Shown: positions 1 to 13,239, numbered from the stretch's first letter. The stretch: 64,000 nucleotides of DNA from Sipunculus nudus (GCA_026874595.1 CM049318.1:8286741-8350740), one strand, 5' to 3'. Notes: generated by a model from the sequence alone, not told the origin. Numbers and translations are program-made.

Positions 1-1172
1 TCCAAGTATCTCCTCCCCTCTCACAGCATTCTGGCCTTCTACTGTCAATCTTACCTTCCATGAAATCAAGGACCAGCCAAAAGGGGTCAGGGAAGCAGTA
101 TTAGGTAAAATGAAGAATTGTGCCAAGCAAGTGAAAGGAGATCGGTTGTCAGGCAGATTGTCACAAATGTGTTAAGGGTCCACCCTAGGCCCTTCAGGTC
201 ACATTTGGAAGTTGTGGCCTAGAATTGCCTTAAGCTGTTTCTGTGTCTCTCTGACACAGCTGGAGGAACAACAACTGGAAAGCGCTAAGAGTCTCTCCTC
301 ATCCAGCAAGTCAACAGAGCTGAGTCTTAGGAGAGGCTCCCTCAGAGTTTCCAAAAATTTAAAGCCTGACTTGGACATGGAAGGTGAAGACCAAGAAGAA
401 GTGCAGTCACCTAAAACATCAAATCAAAACAGAGGCATATATTGGCCTTCACTGTTTACAATTCCTGTATTTGAAGAACATTTTCTAAAACTAATGGAGA
501 TCAGCTGTGGAGACTTAATCGTGGAAGTGTTCCTTTAGAAAGGTGGAATCATAGGATCCTGCCTGTATCCACATGCAGCACAGGCAATCAAAAAGCATGA
601 AAAAAATGAGGTCCAGGATAAGGATCACAAGAAAGGCAAGTGAAGAAGTGCGGAATCAGCTGCCCTACCAGCCGCTGACAATCACCTTGATCCTTCGGTA
701 TTTGAGGAGGAAAGAAATGCTCTTCCGCCTTTTTGAGGTTAGAATAGAATGGCCCATTCTGTGATTCATTATGACTTAATTCTTGCCTCTAACAGAGAAA
801 TCAAATGTTCCCGAGTTTTATCGCACTTAGTATCGGTCTGCCACCTTGTGGCAACTCATTTAAATAATTTACCACTCCCTCCCTCTCTTATTTCATGGAT
901 TGGTAATCTTGGACGGTTCCCAGATGATCAGCGCCACACATCCACACCTCACTGAACTAAGGTCTTTTCAAGCGACTTCAGCAATTATTACAGTCTTTCC
1001 CGTAAACTCACTGTAAACCAACGAGGTTCATTTAGTCATCGCTTCAAGTTGTAAACTCACTACAAATATAATCAAAATCTTGTGATTCATTGTAATTCAC
1101 AATAACCTGATGCACAAAATGGATGCAATTATCCACGCAGGGCTTTCAGTGAGTGGTTATGATGAACTGGGA
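1..1172. other. No recognisable gene
   Basis: Only short open frames occur here (the longest is 212-538, +, 108 codons, serine/glutamate-rich, no motif I recognise). I see no splice-bounded exon, TIR or tandem repeat. It may be decayed flank of the helicase remnant that follows. Confidence 0.4.
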
Positions 1173-1466
1173 CTGTAGCAATTGTAGATTTTGGAAGGAA
1201 TTTTATCCAATAAGGACTGTCTGTTGTGTGCACCCACTGGGTCAGAGAAAAGTCTGATATTTGAAATCAGTTCCTACGCCCTTTATAATAAGCAAAACAA
1301 CATGGGGGATTTGCATGGACATGATGCAAACTCTCTGACCGTAGTTGTTTCTCCCATGCTTGCCTTGATGAGGTCTCAGATCACTGAACTGAACAGAAGA
1401 GGTATACGAACTATATTCCTTGGTGATGCAAATGCTGAGGTTAGGCCGAGTGAAGAAGATGAGTAA
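1173..1466 (+). pseudogene. RecQ-like DNA helicase, N-terminal ATPase fragment
   Basis: The frame reads like the first part of a RecQ/DEAD-type helicase: ILSNKDCLLC, then APTGSEKSLIFEI at the Walker A position, then VVVSPMLALMRSQITELNRRGI, which fits motif Ia (VVSPLIALMxDQ). In active members motif I is TGxGKS. Here the second glycine is glutamate, which should abolish ATP binding. The fragment ends at TAA about 95 codons in, before DEAH and all later motifs, and no later helicase piece is visible downstream. Such fragments are common passengers or relics of mobile elements in invertebrate genomes, though I cannot tell whether this came from a host gene or a transposon. The similarity is seen directly; loss of function is inferred. 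Confidence 0.6.
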
Positions 1467-1689
1467 ATAAGATACATTTGCCTGATCAGAAAATTATTGT
1501 ACCAAAGAGACATCACCAATATTGTGATGTGTATACCATATTTACAAAACCAGTGTGACTGTTGTTTGATATAACACCTTTCACTCTAATGATCCAAATA
1601 ATCATATGAAATACACACACACGTGTATATATAAACCAGTACTAGTGAGATATATTTTCACTCAGTACCTGGACAGATCACTTATGTGA

Positions 1690-3632
1690 TCAGCATTTAT
1701 TCATGAGTCATGGGACCAACATTTGCACAATACTTGGTAATGCTAGCTTCATCATTTCTGAGATAACTATGTCAGTATTCTTACTTGGCAAAATGACTGT
1801 TCAAATTCTTTAACTCCACTAAAATTCATCAAATGCAAACCATTTGAACAAACTTGAGAGGGCTTTCCCCTGGGATCATTTCTGTAAAATACTGAACAAT
1901 TTGGCTACACCGTTTACAAGAAGACTTTTAAAATTTTTTTCAGCTTTATCCCTAAAAAATTTAAGTAAATGCAGATAGCAAAAACTGGTAGTTCCTGATA
2001 TTCCTGAGAAATTATGGGTTTATGTACAGATGACCAATGACCCCCGTGCAAAAAAAGGTCAATGCTGGTGGCACCACCAACACCTAAATTTCATATATGA
2101 CTCATGTGACCAACACTGGCATAAAATTTGGTGATGATAGCTCTGGCCGTTTCTGAGACTGTCATTTTAGTGTGTTTTTTTTTTACAGATGACTTCCTGT
2201 AACTTCCTGTTCAACTTCCTGTAACTCGGCCAAAATTCACCGAACTAGAACCATTCGAACAAACTTGAGAGAGATGGTATAAAAGATTATTTCTGTGAAA
2301 TATTTAACAATTTGGCTTGACCGTTTTGTTGGAGAAGATTTTTAAGCTTTTTCTCTATAAAATCTAAGAAAAGGCAGAGTTTTTCAGATGGCTATTTTTT
2401 GCATTAAATTTCATGATGCTAGCTTCAGTTGTTTTCAAAATAGTATGGGTTAACTTACAGACTATAGACCCCGCCACACCATCGCATTAGCTCACAGGTT
2501 CGCTAAAAATTACTACATATGCATATTGAATGCAAAATTATAATACAGATACATCTCACTGATGGCAAAATCTTGAATTAAGTTGTGTATGGATACCAAT
2601 TATTTATAATCCATGTATAGCTATCTTTATATATCCACAGAGAGCTGTATACCTGTGACTGTAAACATTGCCTGGCATGAGGAATATCTAAAATCATAAA
2701 TCTACATTTTTTAAAAGCTTTTAAAAAAAAATATTCTTGTCAATATTAACCATAGATAACCTGAAATCTAAATGTCTTTAGAGGCATGATGTAACAGATG
2801 CTGATAAACTGGTGCCAGGCTAGATGTATCTGCTTCACACAGCTAACATATATGGTAAAAATAACTCCATTCAATCTTTATTATTCAGCCAAAATTCATT
2901 CTTTGGAACCACAAAAGATAATTATCATAAGAATTATTCAGGGGATTATTCTTGTAAAATATTAAACAAATTGGCCTCAGTGGCATCAGTCAAAAAACGT
3001 TTTTCAGGTTTATAACTCATATGGGAAAATACAGCAAAATGGCTAAGTTAAACTTCCCATAACTCAGCCAAAAATCACTGAACCTAAACCATTTGAACAA
3101 ACTTGAATTATCAACATCTATGGATAATTAATGTAAGAGATTTAAGAATTTAGCCCAGTGGTTTTTGAGAAGAAGATCTTTGTAGCAACTGAGCTAAAAT
3201 GGGCTGTTACAGCATTTGACTAAATTCAGCTTCCCATAATTCAGCCAAAAGTACTGAACTGAGACCGTTTGAACAAACCTCAGAAAGCACTACCCTAGGA
3301 TCATTTCTGTGTTATATTAAACCATTTGGCCATATGGTTTCAGAGAAGAAGTTTTTTGTAGCCATCAGTATGATAAGGGCACTGATGACCCCCTTACAAT
3401 AAAGGCCGATGCAGGTGGAGCCACCTATAACTCAATTTCAGATATGACTCATGTGACCAACATTGGCATAAAATTTGGTGATGATAGCTCCAGCCGTTTC
3501 TGAGATTGTAATTTTAGTATGCTTTTTTGGACAGATGACTAAGTTCAACTTCCTGTGAAATATTGAACAATTTGGCTGAACAGTTTCGGAGAAGAAGATT
3601 TTTAAAGCTTTTTTTTTGCTTTTTTCCCTAAA
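1690..3632. repeat. Interspersed repeat family A, 5' unit (paralogue of 17.88-19.75 kb)
   Basis: This roughly 1.9-kb block is repeated in direct orientation at about 17880-19750. Both contain the same motifs in order, including the shared phrase GGTGATGATAGCTC and a 63-codon frame (2824-3015 and 18906-19097) that differs at only a few residues. The first copy carries about 180 bp (2471-2648) absent from the second. That stretch includes the family's end signature TTAGCTCACAGGTTCGC at about 2486. There is no plausible protein, and the matching 63-codon frames simply reflect the duplication. Confidence 0.75.
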
Positions 3633-6600
3633 CAAGGCCTACAGGCCTAAAGCGAACCTGTGCAAAGTTTAGGAGTATGAATGGAGGTTTATTTTTAAAA
3701 TTTAATATTGATCCTCCTAAGTCCTGCATATCTACCTTAGTCATTATGATTTCAGCAAAATGGACGTTTCTGACCTGCAAGTTTCGGACTAGAAAATTTT
3801 AAAACCAGAATATGGGTAGTCGACAAGCCACTATGTGTATCCGCATAAATCAGAGTAGGACGGATGAAGTGAGGCATGGATTAAGTGGCAAGGGGAATAG
3901 AGCGTGGTGTGTTGCATATTAGCATGGATGTCTGCAGCTTAAACGTGAATGTAGGTGGTGCCACCTGTCATAAAATCGAGAAAATTGTCCATGATGTATA
4001 AACCTGCAAAATTTCAGGTGGATAAGTCAAACCACTGCTGAGATATGAGTAATATTATCCCAAGGCAGATGAACAAATGGACGCTGTGCAAAAATGGTTG
4101 CAGGTGGCGCCACCATTTTTAGTGTATGTTATAAAGCTATCAAAAGGCTACATTTGTGCAAAATTCTTAGCCTGATCAGTCAAACGGTTTCCAAGATATG
4201 TGGGTTTATGTGTGGAAACAGACGCACAAATGGACACTGGGCAGCAAGGAAAGGTCAGATTTCAACCAAAAATGAAGGCACAGCAGTTCACATGTGACCT
4301 GATGATAAACCCGACTTGCTTAAAATGCAACCCAAGTTTTTTCAAACAGTTGAAAGATATAGTTCCAATAATCTGGGAATTCTGCATCTAAATATTGTAT
4401 CCAGACATCTAGACGCTGTGTCTAGACGTCTAGACACATTGTCTAGACACCCCCCCCCCCCCCCCCCGAGCCAGGTCAGTTGCCATGGTGATGTCTGGAC
4501 TCCACCTGTTTGTACTGAGTGACCTCTTGACTTGGCTGCATGAAGTCAAATCTGTTTTCAAATACAGAAAGCCTTTTTCAATTGGCTACAATGCTTTTTT
4601 AAAACTGTATTTACCCAATATATTCTTATAAAACTGGCAGAATCCTACCATAGAATAATTCTTGTAAAGTTTAAACCAATCAGCTGAACAGTTTCATCAT
4701 AAATCAGTGTATAAGCTAGAAGAGTTTAAAATTACATTTTCACTTGTAAAAAACACATCAATGTAGGTGGCGCCACCAATACCTCAAAATCAGATATGAC
4801 ATATGTGACAAACATTGGTAAAAAATTTGGTCATTATAGCTCTAGCCGTTTCTGAGATTTTAATTTTAGTGTACTTTTTTGGACAGATGACTAAGCTGGG
4901 CTCGCGCTAGCCACTCGCCACGTCGCCAAATGTGAGTAATTTGTCCAAAATGCGAGGAAACTTTTTGCAGAAATCGCCACGGTGGCGATTAAAAAATAAT
5001 ACACAAATACCACCATCGATTATTCCGTGATCGTGTTTGTTTACAACAGTCAAAAAGTCGGAGAATCCGCAAAGAATTTAAGGAGAATATTTAGAGTTGT
5101 TCAACATTGCGTGAACAACCATAAAAATTCTCCGGCTCTTCAAGTATTCTCTGGCAGATGCCCTTTATTCTTATAAAACAAAAACTAACTCTGCTCTGAT
5201 TGGTCGATAGTTGAGCATGGAACTTAGCTTAACGCTCATCGGACAGAAGGTAAATTTCGCTGATCATCTGTGAGCTGAGACACGGTTTACGTATCAATAT
5301 ATAACAATATTACAGCGATTGATTTCACACACCGTAATAAATAAAGCGTACTGGGTAATGTGTTTTCTTCATTAAAGTGTAATTAGCCGGCATCTATCAA
5401 ATATTTTCGTCAGTGGTTAATATATACGGCCTTATGGTCTTGTAACACCCGCCGCTATGGTCGGCGAAATATATGCTATCCTTGAACGAAGATGTTCTCA
5501 AACTACAACTTTTAAAGATCGTTTCACGTGTTCCCGCGCGCGCTTCATGTCAGAGACAGCATGATGTATGGACATATAATCTTCCCAGAGGAGACAGTGT
5601 GATTCTCAGGTGTTGGACTGAGGCTGTTTTATATATGTGCACTAATCTTATGACATTATTGCTTCAAAGTCATTTAATCACACTTAGGGCTTATTACGGC
5701 TTCCAGTAACAGAATGTATTACTATAAGTATTACTATTGATTTCCTATTACTACTAACCATTATTATAATGGTGTCATGAAAAGCTTTAAATGCCATGGC
5801 TATTGTTTGTATAAATTTCCTCCTATTTTGGTATTACTGACTACACAAAGATTAAAATACTATAAGAAGAACAAACTTTATTCTAGGAGTATGTTTTTCA
5901 TGTTAGGTCGGATGAATACTGCCAAATGACCTGTAGTTTGACTGCAGGGCTTCTTTATTTAAACAGGATATATATTGTTGTATAATAACCTGTGTTACCA
6001 CTAGTGTCCACATCTTTGGATAACTGCTGGGCAATTACACATACTTCAGTCAATAAACATGGTTATATCCAGTATGCTTTATCAATTACAGTGGGTGAAA
6101 TGTGTAATGGGTAATGTACCTTGTCCAATGAGCAACTGGCTAAATTCCCATGCCAAACCTTTGACCAATCATAGCAGAGTTCGTTTTTGTTCACTAGAAT
6201 CAATGTTGGTCCTTTTGAGTAAAATCTTTTACCAGACCTAGGTGAGTTGAATTACAAATGTTACAATCCATGGTAGGTTAATTTCACAAGAACAAAAGAA
6301 GAACCTGCGAATGTTTTCAGACATGACTTCCTTAAATACTGAAAAGCTATGTGCACGGATGGCAACAGGCCATCCACCTTTAATTATCAGGTTTGATGGG
6401 CCATCTTATTAATTTAGTGGCTATGCTAGATACCCCTATTGGAGGAAAGCAGTCGGTGACTAAATTAAGACCTCATCAGTATTGCTGCTAGTTTTCACAC
6501 CATAGTAAACCCATAGGCTAGAAATAGTAATTTATAGTAATAACAATTTATTATCCTCTTACTACTACTATTGTTCATACTTTTTATCATTTTTTTTTTC

Positions 6601-7168
6601 TATTACTGTCTACTACTGTTTAAATGTTTTGGAATGACTGCCTATTGCTATAATCTATAATATGTAATGTATTAATCAGCTTAGAAGATCAATTCATTAA
6701 ACGTTTCCTGTGGCTAACCAAAGTGAGCTGTGGCTAATGATTTTCCAACCTAATTAGCCACAGTGGCTAACAAGTTTCTATGGCCAGCGCTAGCCCAGCT
6801 AAGTTCAACCTCCTGTAACTCGGCCAAAAATCTCCGAACTGGAACCATTCGAACAAACTTGAGAGAGATTGTTCCAGAGATCATTTCTGTGAAATATTGG
6901 ACAATTTGGCTGGACAGTTTCAGAGAAGAAGATTTTTAAAGGTTTTTAAGCTTTTTCTTTATAAACTCTAATTTAATGCATATACCCAACAATAAGCTCC
7001 AGGCCACCAAGTTTCACATGTGACTAATTCTTACATGAAATTTGGAGCTGCTAGCTCCGACAGTTTCTGACTTACAGCCATGGACGGCGGAAAGCCAGCC
7101 CTGGACGGCAGACGGCGCACGGACGACGCTGCGCCATCGCATTAGCTCACAGGTTCGCTAAAAAGTCC
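3633..7168. repeat. Interspersed repeat family A, unit with both end signatures
   Basis: The unit begins with AAGGCCTACAGGCCT followed by GCGAACCTGTGCA (3635-3664) and ends with TTAGCTCACAGGTTCGC (about 7143-7161). The end signatures share the inverted core GCGAACCTGTG / CACAGGTTCGC. The same start (16183-16214) and end (about 19920-19940) bound a second unit. The interior has repeated GGTGGCGCCACC phrases and no protein frame. It is interrupted by a separate TIR element at 4896-6798. CTAGAC-rich sequence and a poly-C run occur at about 4405-4468. Confidence 0.6.
4896..6798. mobile_element. TIR DNA transposon (non-autonomous), 5-bp TSD, inserted in repeat family A
   Basis: The left end is CTGGGCTCGCGCTAGCC (4896-4912). 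The right end (6782-6798) is its inverted copy with two mismatches in 17. CTAAG flanks it on both sides (4891-4895 and 6799-6803), and the uninterrupted family A sequence elsewhere (about 19592) has a single CTAAG at that point. The element is therefore 1,903 bp with a 5-bp target duplication. It has no transposase frame; the open stretches at 5473-5709 and 6059-6241 show no motif. Five bases is not the usual TSD of hAT (8), MULE (9), Tc/mariner (2) or piggyBac (4), so the superfamily is open. Confidence 0.8.
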
Positions 7169-7175
7169 ACTGTCA

Positions 7176-7466
7176 ATGAAGGAGAGAAATATTGCAGTCC
7201 TGAAATACAAACTGTTCACTTTCTCCAAGGAGAAAAAGTATGACATTATAGTGTTAGAAACTATGTCTGGATCTGTGACAAGCAAGTTCTGCCTGGTTAA
7301 AAATCAGGTTTCCCAGATTAAGTACCAAGATCAACCTCTTTACCAGAGCCTACTACCAATGAAAGCAGTCATGCTTAAAGATGTGAAAAATCTGGCCTTG
7401 TATCTCTCTCCTAAGGCCCAGGCTTTTATTAACAATCTGGAAACAATAACAGTCAGCGGGAGGTGA
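7176..7466 (+). CDS. Unrecognised open frame, 96 codons
   Basis: This open frame begins directly after the end of a repeat family A unit. It is lysine-rich and has natural-looking residue use (for example LSPKAQAFINNLETI), unlike the repeat-derived frames nearby. I see no domain, signal peptide or membrane segment and no convincing splice acceptor at its start. It could be one exon of a broken gene or a transposon-encoded fragment, or it could be chance. No function is assigned. Confidence 0.25.
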   Translation: MKERNIAVLKYKLFTFSKEKKYDIIVLETMSGSVTSKFCLVKNQVSQIKYQDQPLYQSLLPMKAVMLKDVKNLALYLSPKAQAFINNLETITVSGR

Positions 7467-8940
7467 TGAATCACACTTTTGCCATGAGTAGTAAAGCTCA
7501 CTCTTTGTGGCCTACAATCTGTATTTTTTTCAGAATTGGGTAAATTGCGCTAAATCTGTACATGACAAATATAGTTGTTTGTCAGGCAGTTACTAATTAA
7601 GAATAACACAGATTATGCAGACAGTAACATCCACCACTTTTTAGAGTAATAGAAAAGATGATTCTATCCACTTAAGTTATAGCAAATTACTGGCCATTTT
7701 TTCCCTCCCTGAACTGTCCACAGTTAAACCCAGAAATTTTATGGCCATGCAGACCTTAATAGGCCTTCGGCTGCATATATATGCTGCTGAATAAATTTTT
7801 AAAAGTGTAGTAGGGTTTAAAGTTTACATGAATTATTAACTTGGATACAGAATTCCACAACTTGGATTTTGGTTCCCATTGTTACGTCCTGGTCAAAATA
7901 CCAGTAAATATTTTTTTTGTCCCACCTGTAACAGGTTGCGCTGCAATCATCTTGATTATTAACCTAGAACTGCACTTTGTGTTATGTTGAACATAACAGA
8001 TTTGAGATTAATATTTCATATGTGATGTGTCTTGGGTACATATAACTCTAACAAATTAGAATCAAGTGTTTCATCCAAAAAGGTTGACATTGTCAATCAT
8101 AACTATCCAACCCATAATAGTTGTATAGCACTGTGCAAATAGAGACAAGATAAACTTTTAAATTTTCTGCAGAAAAGCACAAACCTGAACTGCTTTGTCA
8201 AAACTAATTTGTATGCCTGTCCTCTGAATTTTGTTATTATGTTTTCAACATTTTATATTATTTAAATCATTTAAAAAAATAAGCAAACAATAAAGGGAAA
8301 CTGCAGATAATGACAGATATTTTAGTAAATTAGTTGATAAAAACATATAACAGTGAAAGGTGCTGCTAGAGGCAGATAAAAATGGTATGGTTTCCAAAAA
8401 GACACTGGCTAAATTTAAAAGGTTAGAAAAACATGAGTACAATTAAAAACAAAAGGGAGAGTTGACAAGCTCAAACAAGCATCCTTTGCCTAAGTGCTGG
8501 TGATAATGTCAATTAGTGATAAGAGAAAAATTAGCACCAATAAGTAAGGTAACTGAATAAAACTGAATTCTGGCTTAAATATCAAAGAAAAACAGATTAA
8601 TTTAGGGGGGAATGGCTATGGAAAAGAATTACAGAAAAATCCCAAATTTAAATAAGTAAGGGAGATATTGAGGGATATACTTGGTATTCACTCTTGTACT
8701 TGTATAAACCTCACATTGAATGTATTTAACTAAGCATTAACTTAGAGTAAGTAAAATGCTGTATATGGTAATAATATAATAGTATTCAGGTATTAATAAA
8801 CTCGTGTCTAATAACATTAATTAATAATCAGTCACTGGTAAGAAGTAGCTTACTAATATTCATAATCACTTGCACCTCTTAAATGAAATGGTAAATACTT
8901 TTCAAGTGCTTTATGGACTGAACTAATATGCATATCTTAA
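7467..8940. other. AT-rich non-coding stretch
   Basis: I see no gene, RNA, tandem array or TIR here. It is AT-rich with short chance frames only. Confidence 0.5.
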
Positions 8941-8944
8941 ATAT

Positions 8945-9130
8945 AAACTTATTTATTTTACATGGATTGTACAAATAGTTATTATAACTAACTGAGGCAC
9001 TCTCCATGGCTCCGCTGATGGGGTTTGGTAGTCTGCAGGGGTAGAGGAAATTTTTTACTTTACCAGGGATCGAAACCCGCATTGCCAGCAGAGAGAGCCA
9101 AGCATTTTACCACTCAGCTGTCCAGGCCCC
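8945..9130 (-). repeat. tRNA-derived SINE-like element
   Basis: On the minus strand, 9130 down to about 9058 reads like a tRNA-derived head: GGGGCCTGG, an A-box-like segment (AGCTGAGTGGTAAAATGC), and a B-box-like GGTTTCGATCC with one extra T against GGTTCGANTCC. A non-tRNA body follows towards 8945. The imperfect B box and lack of a closing acceptor stem argue against a functional tRNA. A SINE head or decayed tRNA is more likely. Confidence 0.5.
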
Positions 9131-10300
9131 TATATGCATATCTTGAGCGATGATAAAGACTGTCTTTATATCAAATATGTACAACCAATAACACTTTTTA
9201 TCCAAACATATTTTATAGTAAGACTATTTAGCTGAACTTATTCTACCTATCAGGTGTCTCATTGCCCCAGGTCCATGCAACATGAATGAAATTTCCCATC
9301 AAGTAAAACATGATACTAGCAAGGTGGAACATTGTGTTACGGGTGGGAAAGATCATAATGACTTTGTAATATTGATTTATCATTATCTAACCATGGAGGA
9401 ACGCGAGAGCTGGGAGATTTCTGAGATAAGTATATCATATTAGGTACACGTATAAAAGATACAAAATTAAGATTTCTTGTACAATAAAATTTGTTTTACG
9501 GGTGGTACATAAATGTACAGAATTATAGCAACTGGCCCAAATACACACTACCAAGTATCACAGTGAGGTTCCTGAACCCACTGGATTTGGACACAGATTT
9601 AGGGACAAAACTTACCATGTCTAAAGTTCAATAAAAGTTCCTTTCTCTTCAAACTATGCAGTTTCCTCATTCTTTCTTTGTTCATTCGATGCTTGAATGG
9701 TAGAAGGGCCCAAGATTGTGAACAGAGCTTATCACAATATACAGTGCTTTATGAAGCAATCCCTGTTGATCAGCAACTAGTGTCTTAATGAGCTAAGCAT
9801 TGAAAAAGTTAAAACATGGTGACTGACTGGTGGTGGGTTACAAGTGTACACTGGTGTGTGAATTCGATTAAAGGGGTGTGTAGAGCAAGCTGCTATCAGT
9901 AGTGCATATAACAACAGATGTGTAATCAACAGGTGCCCTCACATGCAGTATAAGGCTACACTTGTTGACAGTGAGCTCGCTCAGGGAGTGTGTATTAATG
10001 AGGATAGCATGCATCCGTTCCTGGCCAAGGGAGGCATATAGATAGGTATGACTAGGACCGGCACAAATATTCTCCAAGCCTTTTAGGATACATTGGATTA
10101 TACTTTGACTGAATGAAGTTCTCTAAGATGGTCAACAGAAGGACAATATGCAGAAAGTCTACTGCTGTCACCATTGTAATATAGAACTGAGTTCAAAGGC
10201 TCAGGGCGCTGAACATATAAAGAACTAGGGACCCCTGGGTCTTGACCTTCAGCTGTATTTGTCTATAAGGATAGGTTTATGATTTTTTTTTTTAAATATG
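9131..10300. other. Non-coding stretch
   Basis: I see no coding exon or structured repeat. The minus-strand frame 9868-10077 has no motif or splice context and looks accidental. Confidence 0.45.
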
Positions 10301-10354
10301 GGTCCTGTGAAGCCAACCTGTCTACCCAAACTAGAGTTTTCATCCATAAACTAA

Positions 10355-10935
10355 TCTGTCAATAGATTGGTCCTGTGACCTTGACCATTGACCCCAAAAT
10401 AAATAGGAACCTTCCCCTATTGGCAGGTGCACCACGTGGAAGACAGAAGGTTTTGGATGTAAAGTTTGGCTTAAAATACATTCACAATCTCGTTAAAGAA
10501 GTAGGTCCTGTGACCCTGACCTTTGACCTCATAACCCCAATATCACAAGGGTTGTTAAATTACTGGTTGGTCATATATAAGTCAAGTATGAAACCAATAT
10601 GTCATTCCAAACTAGAGTTATCATCTGGAAACAAATTTATATATGCAGACAGATGGCTCTGTAACCTTGACCTTAGACCACAAATTGGCAGGTCAGCTTT
10701 ATGAGCAAAATGGAAGGTTTGGGATGGAAAGTTTAGCTTTAAATACATCCACTATCTTCCTGAATATGTGGGTCCTGTGACACTGACCTTTGACCTCATG
10801 ACCAGAAATCAATAAAGTCCTTGTGTTAAAGGTAGGCCATATATAAGTCCAGTTTGAAATCCATATGTCAATCTCAACTGGAGTTATCATCAGGAAACAA
10901 ATTTAATGGACATACAGAAAAAAAAACAGACGGCC
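10355..10935. repeat. Degenerate tandem repeat with GGTCCTGTGACC units
   Basis: About four units of roughly 135-145 bp each carry a version of GGTCCTGTGACCCTGACC followed by TTTGACCTCATGACC (about 10369, 10504, 10649, 10770). The block closes with an A-rich run and ACAGACGGCCGGACAGG. The open frames inside (such as 10375-10704) are by-products of the repetition. Confidence 0.65.
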
Positions 10936-11236
10936 GGACAGGGTTATTAGTATGGGGCATCCATTTATTCAAGCAGGGCTCTAATAAACAACACAAGGTT
11001 TCAGGACACAGATGAAACCACATTTGTGAATATGATAGTAACAATATAATTTGGCATTCTCAAAATAAAAGAAATTTGATGATTTCAGTTGTAATGATCT
11101 GACAGCTGAGCTAGATCTAGGAAGCTTTGGTAAGTCTCATGAGCTCACAGCCCTAGAACTAGTAAATTTCCCAGTGACTTTTGATATATGTCACCCAGGA
11201 TTTTGGTCAGGAACAGGGTGCATATTATGCACAGAG

Positions 11237-13239
11237 TACCGTAAAAGTCGTTGCAGAAGTCGCATCCTTATTACAAGTCGCACCCTGACTTTTAGGATCC
11301 CCCTGGGGAATAGCCGTTCAAGTTTAGTTTCAGGAAAAGTCCATAATATAGGTCGCACCCAGACTTCGGAGGCGTCCCAACCACCTGATACTTTTGGAAT
11401 TTGAGTATCATTCCTTGCGATGCAAGACTACAACCAACGTCCCCGTAGTACTTTTGTGGTTTATAAACTAGATAAACCATTCAAACGTAAAAATAATTGG
11501 ACAGCTTTAATACAATGCTTATATTCAAGGAATAACAACAGAATCTTAACATATAAAGTCGGGGTTCAATTGTCAGGTAAGATTTGTACAGTGCCAAAGT
11601 CAGCTGCGTCGGATAACATTTTGTGCTGTGAAACGATGTCATTGTTGCCGTTTCTTACTAGGTTAAGTAACATTAGAATGTAAATATCAAGTTAAATGAC
11701 TGTATTAATAAACTAAAAGAGTCTGAGGAAAATTACTATCACAACTATTTAAATTGTTAAAGATCATCAAACGTAGGGTGGATTCATTAGACTATGATTA
11801 GTTTGCGTACGCGTGACGAGTCCCAATCCGTCGCATTGGGCATGATTTGAACTGACTTAAGACAACTGAAAGATGGAAAGAATAACTGAGTTTGAATTTA
11901 TTCACCTAATTTCTTAAATAGGCTCTAAAACTGAATTTAGTAACCCTTCAATTAAGTGTTACAACTTACCATCTAGGCGCGGCACATGCACGGTATTACT
12001 GAAATCACTGAAATATATGTCAGTCAACAGGGGGATAATGAACGCTTTATCGACCGGTCAGTTAACGTAAAATAAACATAATTGAATTTACAGATATTAT
12101 ATTTACTGGGACTAATGATTTATTTTTCTTTGATAATATCTGGAAAACCCAATTTCCATCGTTATCAGTGATTATATTCAAGTCGCTTGGATGTATGGCA
12201 AACTCAGCCGTGTTGAACCAGATACGTCATGACACCAAACGGTGCCGGTTCCCGTGGAATTTAGGTGCGTATGTGGCATTTTAAGTAAATAAAAAATATA
12301 CCTATATGGTGTTTGTTATTTCATTGTATTGACTAATGTGTCTTCATTAAAAAAAATCACGAATACGTCAACGCACGATTGACCGTAATGCATGCGTGCC
12401 GCCATATTGTTGGGCATACGATCGTCCTGAAAGAGACACGGGTAACACTCGGAGCAAATCGTATATTTGTAGCTCACGTGAAACGTTATAACATTGTTAT
12501 CCAAAACGCTTGAAAACCACAAGATGGTGACAGTGACCTAATGGTTCTTAATATGAGAGTTTATAATTGTGGATATCAGTCACGGAAGGCTTAGTTGACA
12601 TGGGGATGTAAAGGTCATTGCACGGGTGACCCCGGGCTTGAACTTCCGCTACACTGCTTCAAAGGTCAGCTGGTATTCAGCGATCAACGGGGCAGGCAAA
12701 AGAATTCACGACGTATGTGTAGTGGATCAAGCTTGAATGTGACGCAATTTTACATGCATCAACGGATATGGAACCGCGAGTTTTTCATTATGGAAAGCAT
12801 ACCTATATAGTTAAACGGAAAGAAAATGTACATCAAAGAGCGGCAGACTGGCATATGCGTTAATTTGACTCATGATATAATAGTAACGCAGATTAGGAAG
12901 TGTCACTTGAATGGTGACTTGTCAGAACGGGTAGGTCTAGCTGGGCAAATTTAAAATTTGCATTTAATGTTAATAAAATGAAAATTTCGTCAGTTCACAA
13001 AATATAAAGCATAAGAGATGGTTAAAAGTGTAAATTATTGGGGAAAGACGTTTCACAAAGCACTGGTTAAAGGTATTGCCGATTATCGCTCAACTGACGT
13101 CGTTCCATGTACCGGGAAAGCTGACAGAAACGGGATAAGTACGTATTACAAGTCGCACCTCGACTTTGCTAGAAAATTCTAGTTTTTAGAATTCGATTTC
13201 CTAGTACAAGTCGCGACTTCTGCAACGACTTTTACGGTA
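11237..13239. mobile_element. TA-flanked TIR element, copy 1 (Tc1/mariner/pogo-like, non-autonomous)
   Basis: The first and last 27 bases (11237-11263 and 13213-13239) are perfect inverted copies starting TACCGTAAAAGTCG, with TA at each end as expected for a duplicated TA target. The motif ACAAGTCGC recurs near both ends (about 11273, 13148, 13205), a typical transposase-binding layout. The interior lacks a DDE/D transposase. An 87-codon frame (11420-11683) and a 71-codon frame (12595-12810) are also open in the second copy at 24970-26967 but match no domain. The two copies differ by roughly 5-7% in stretches compared by eye. The superfamily is inferred from the TA TSD and TIR style only. Confidence 0.8.

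Noticed and set aside
2824-3015. 63-codon frame conserved with 18906-19097
   Set aside because: Both lie in copies of one long repeat, and the flanking non-coding DNA is just as similar, so frame conservation is not selection.
9058-9130. Functional tRNA gene on the minus strand
   Set aside because: The B box has an insertion, no clear anticodon stem or acceptor pairing is present, and it continues into a SINE-like body.
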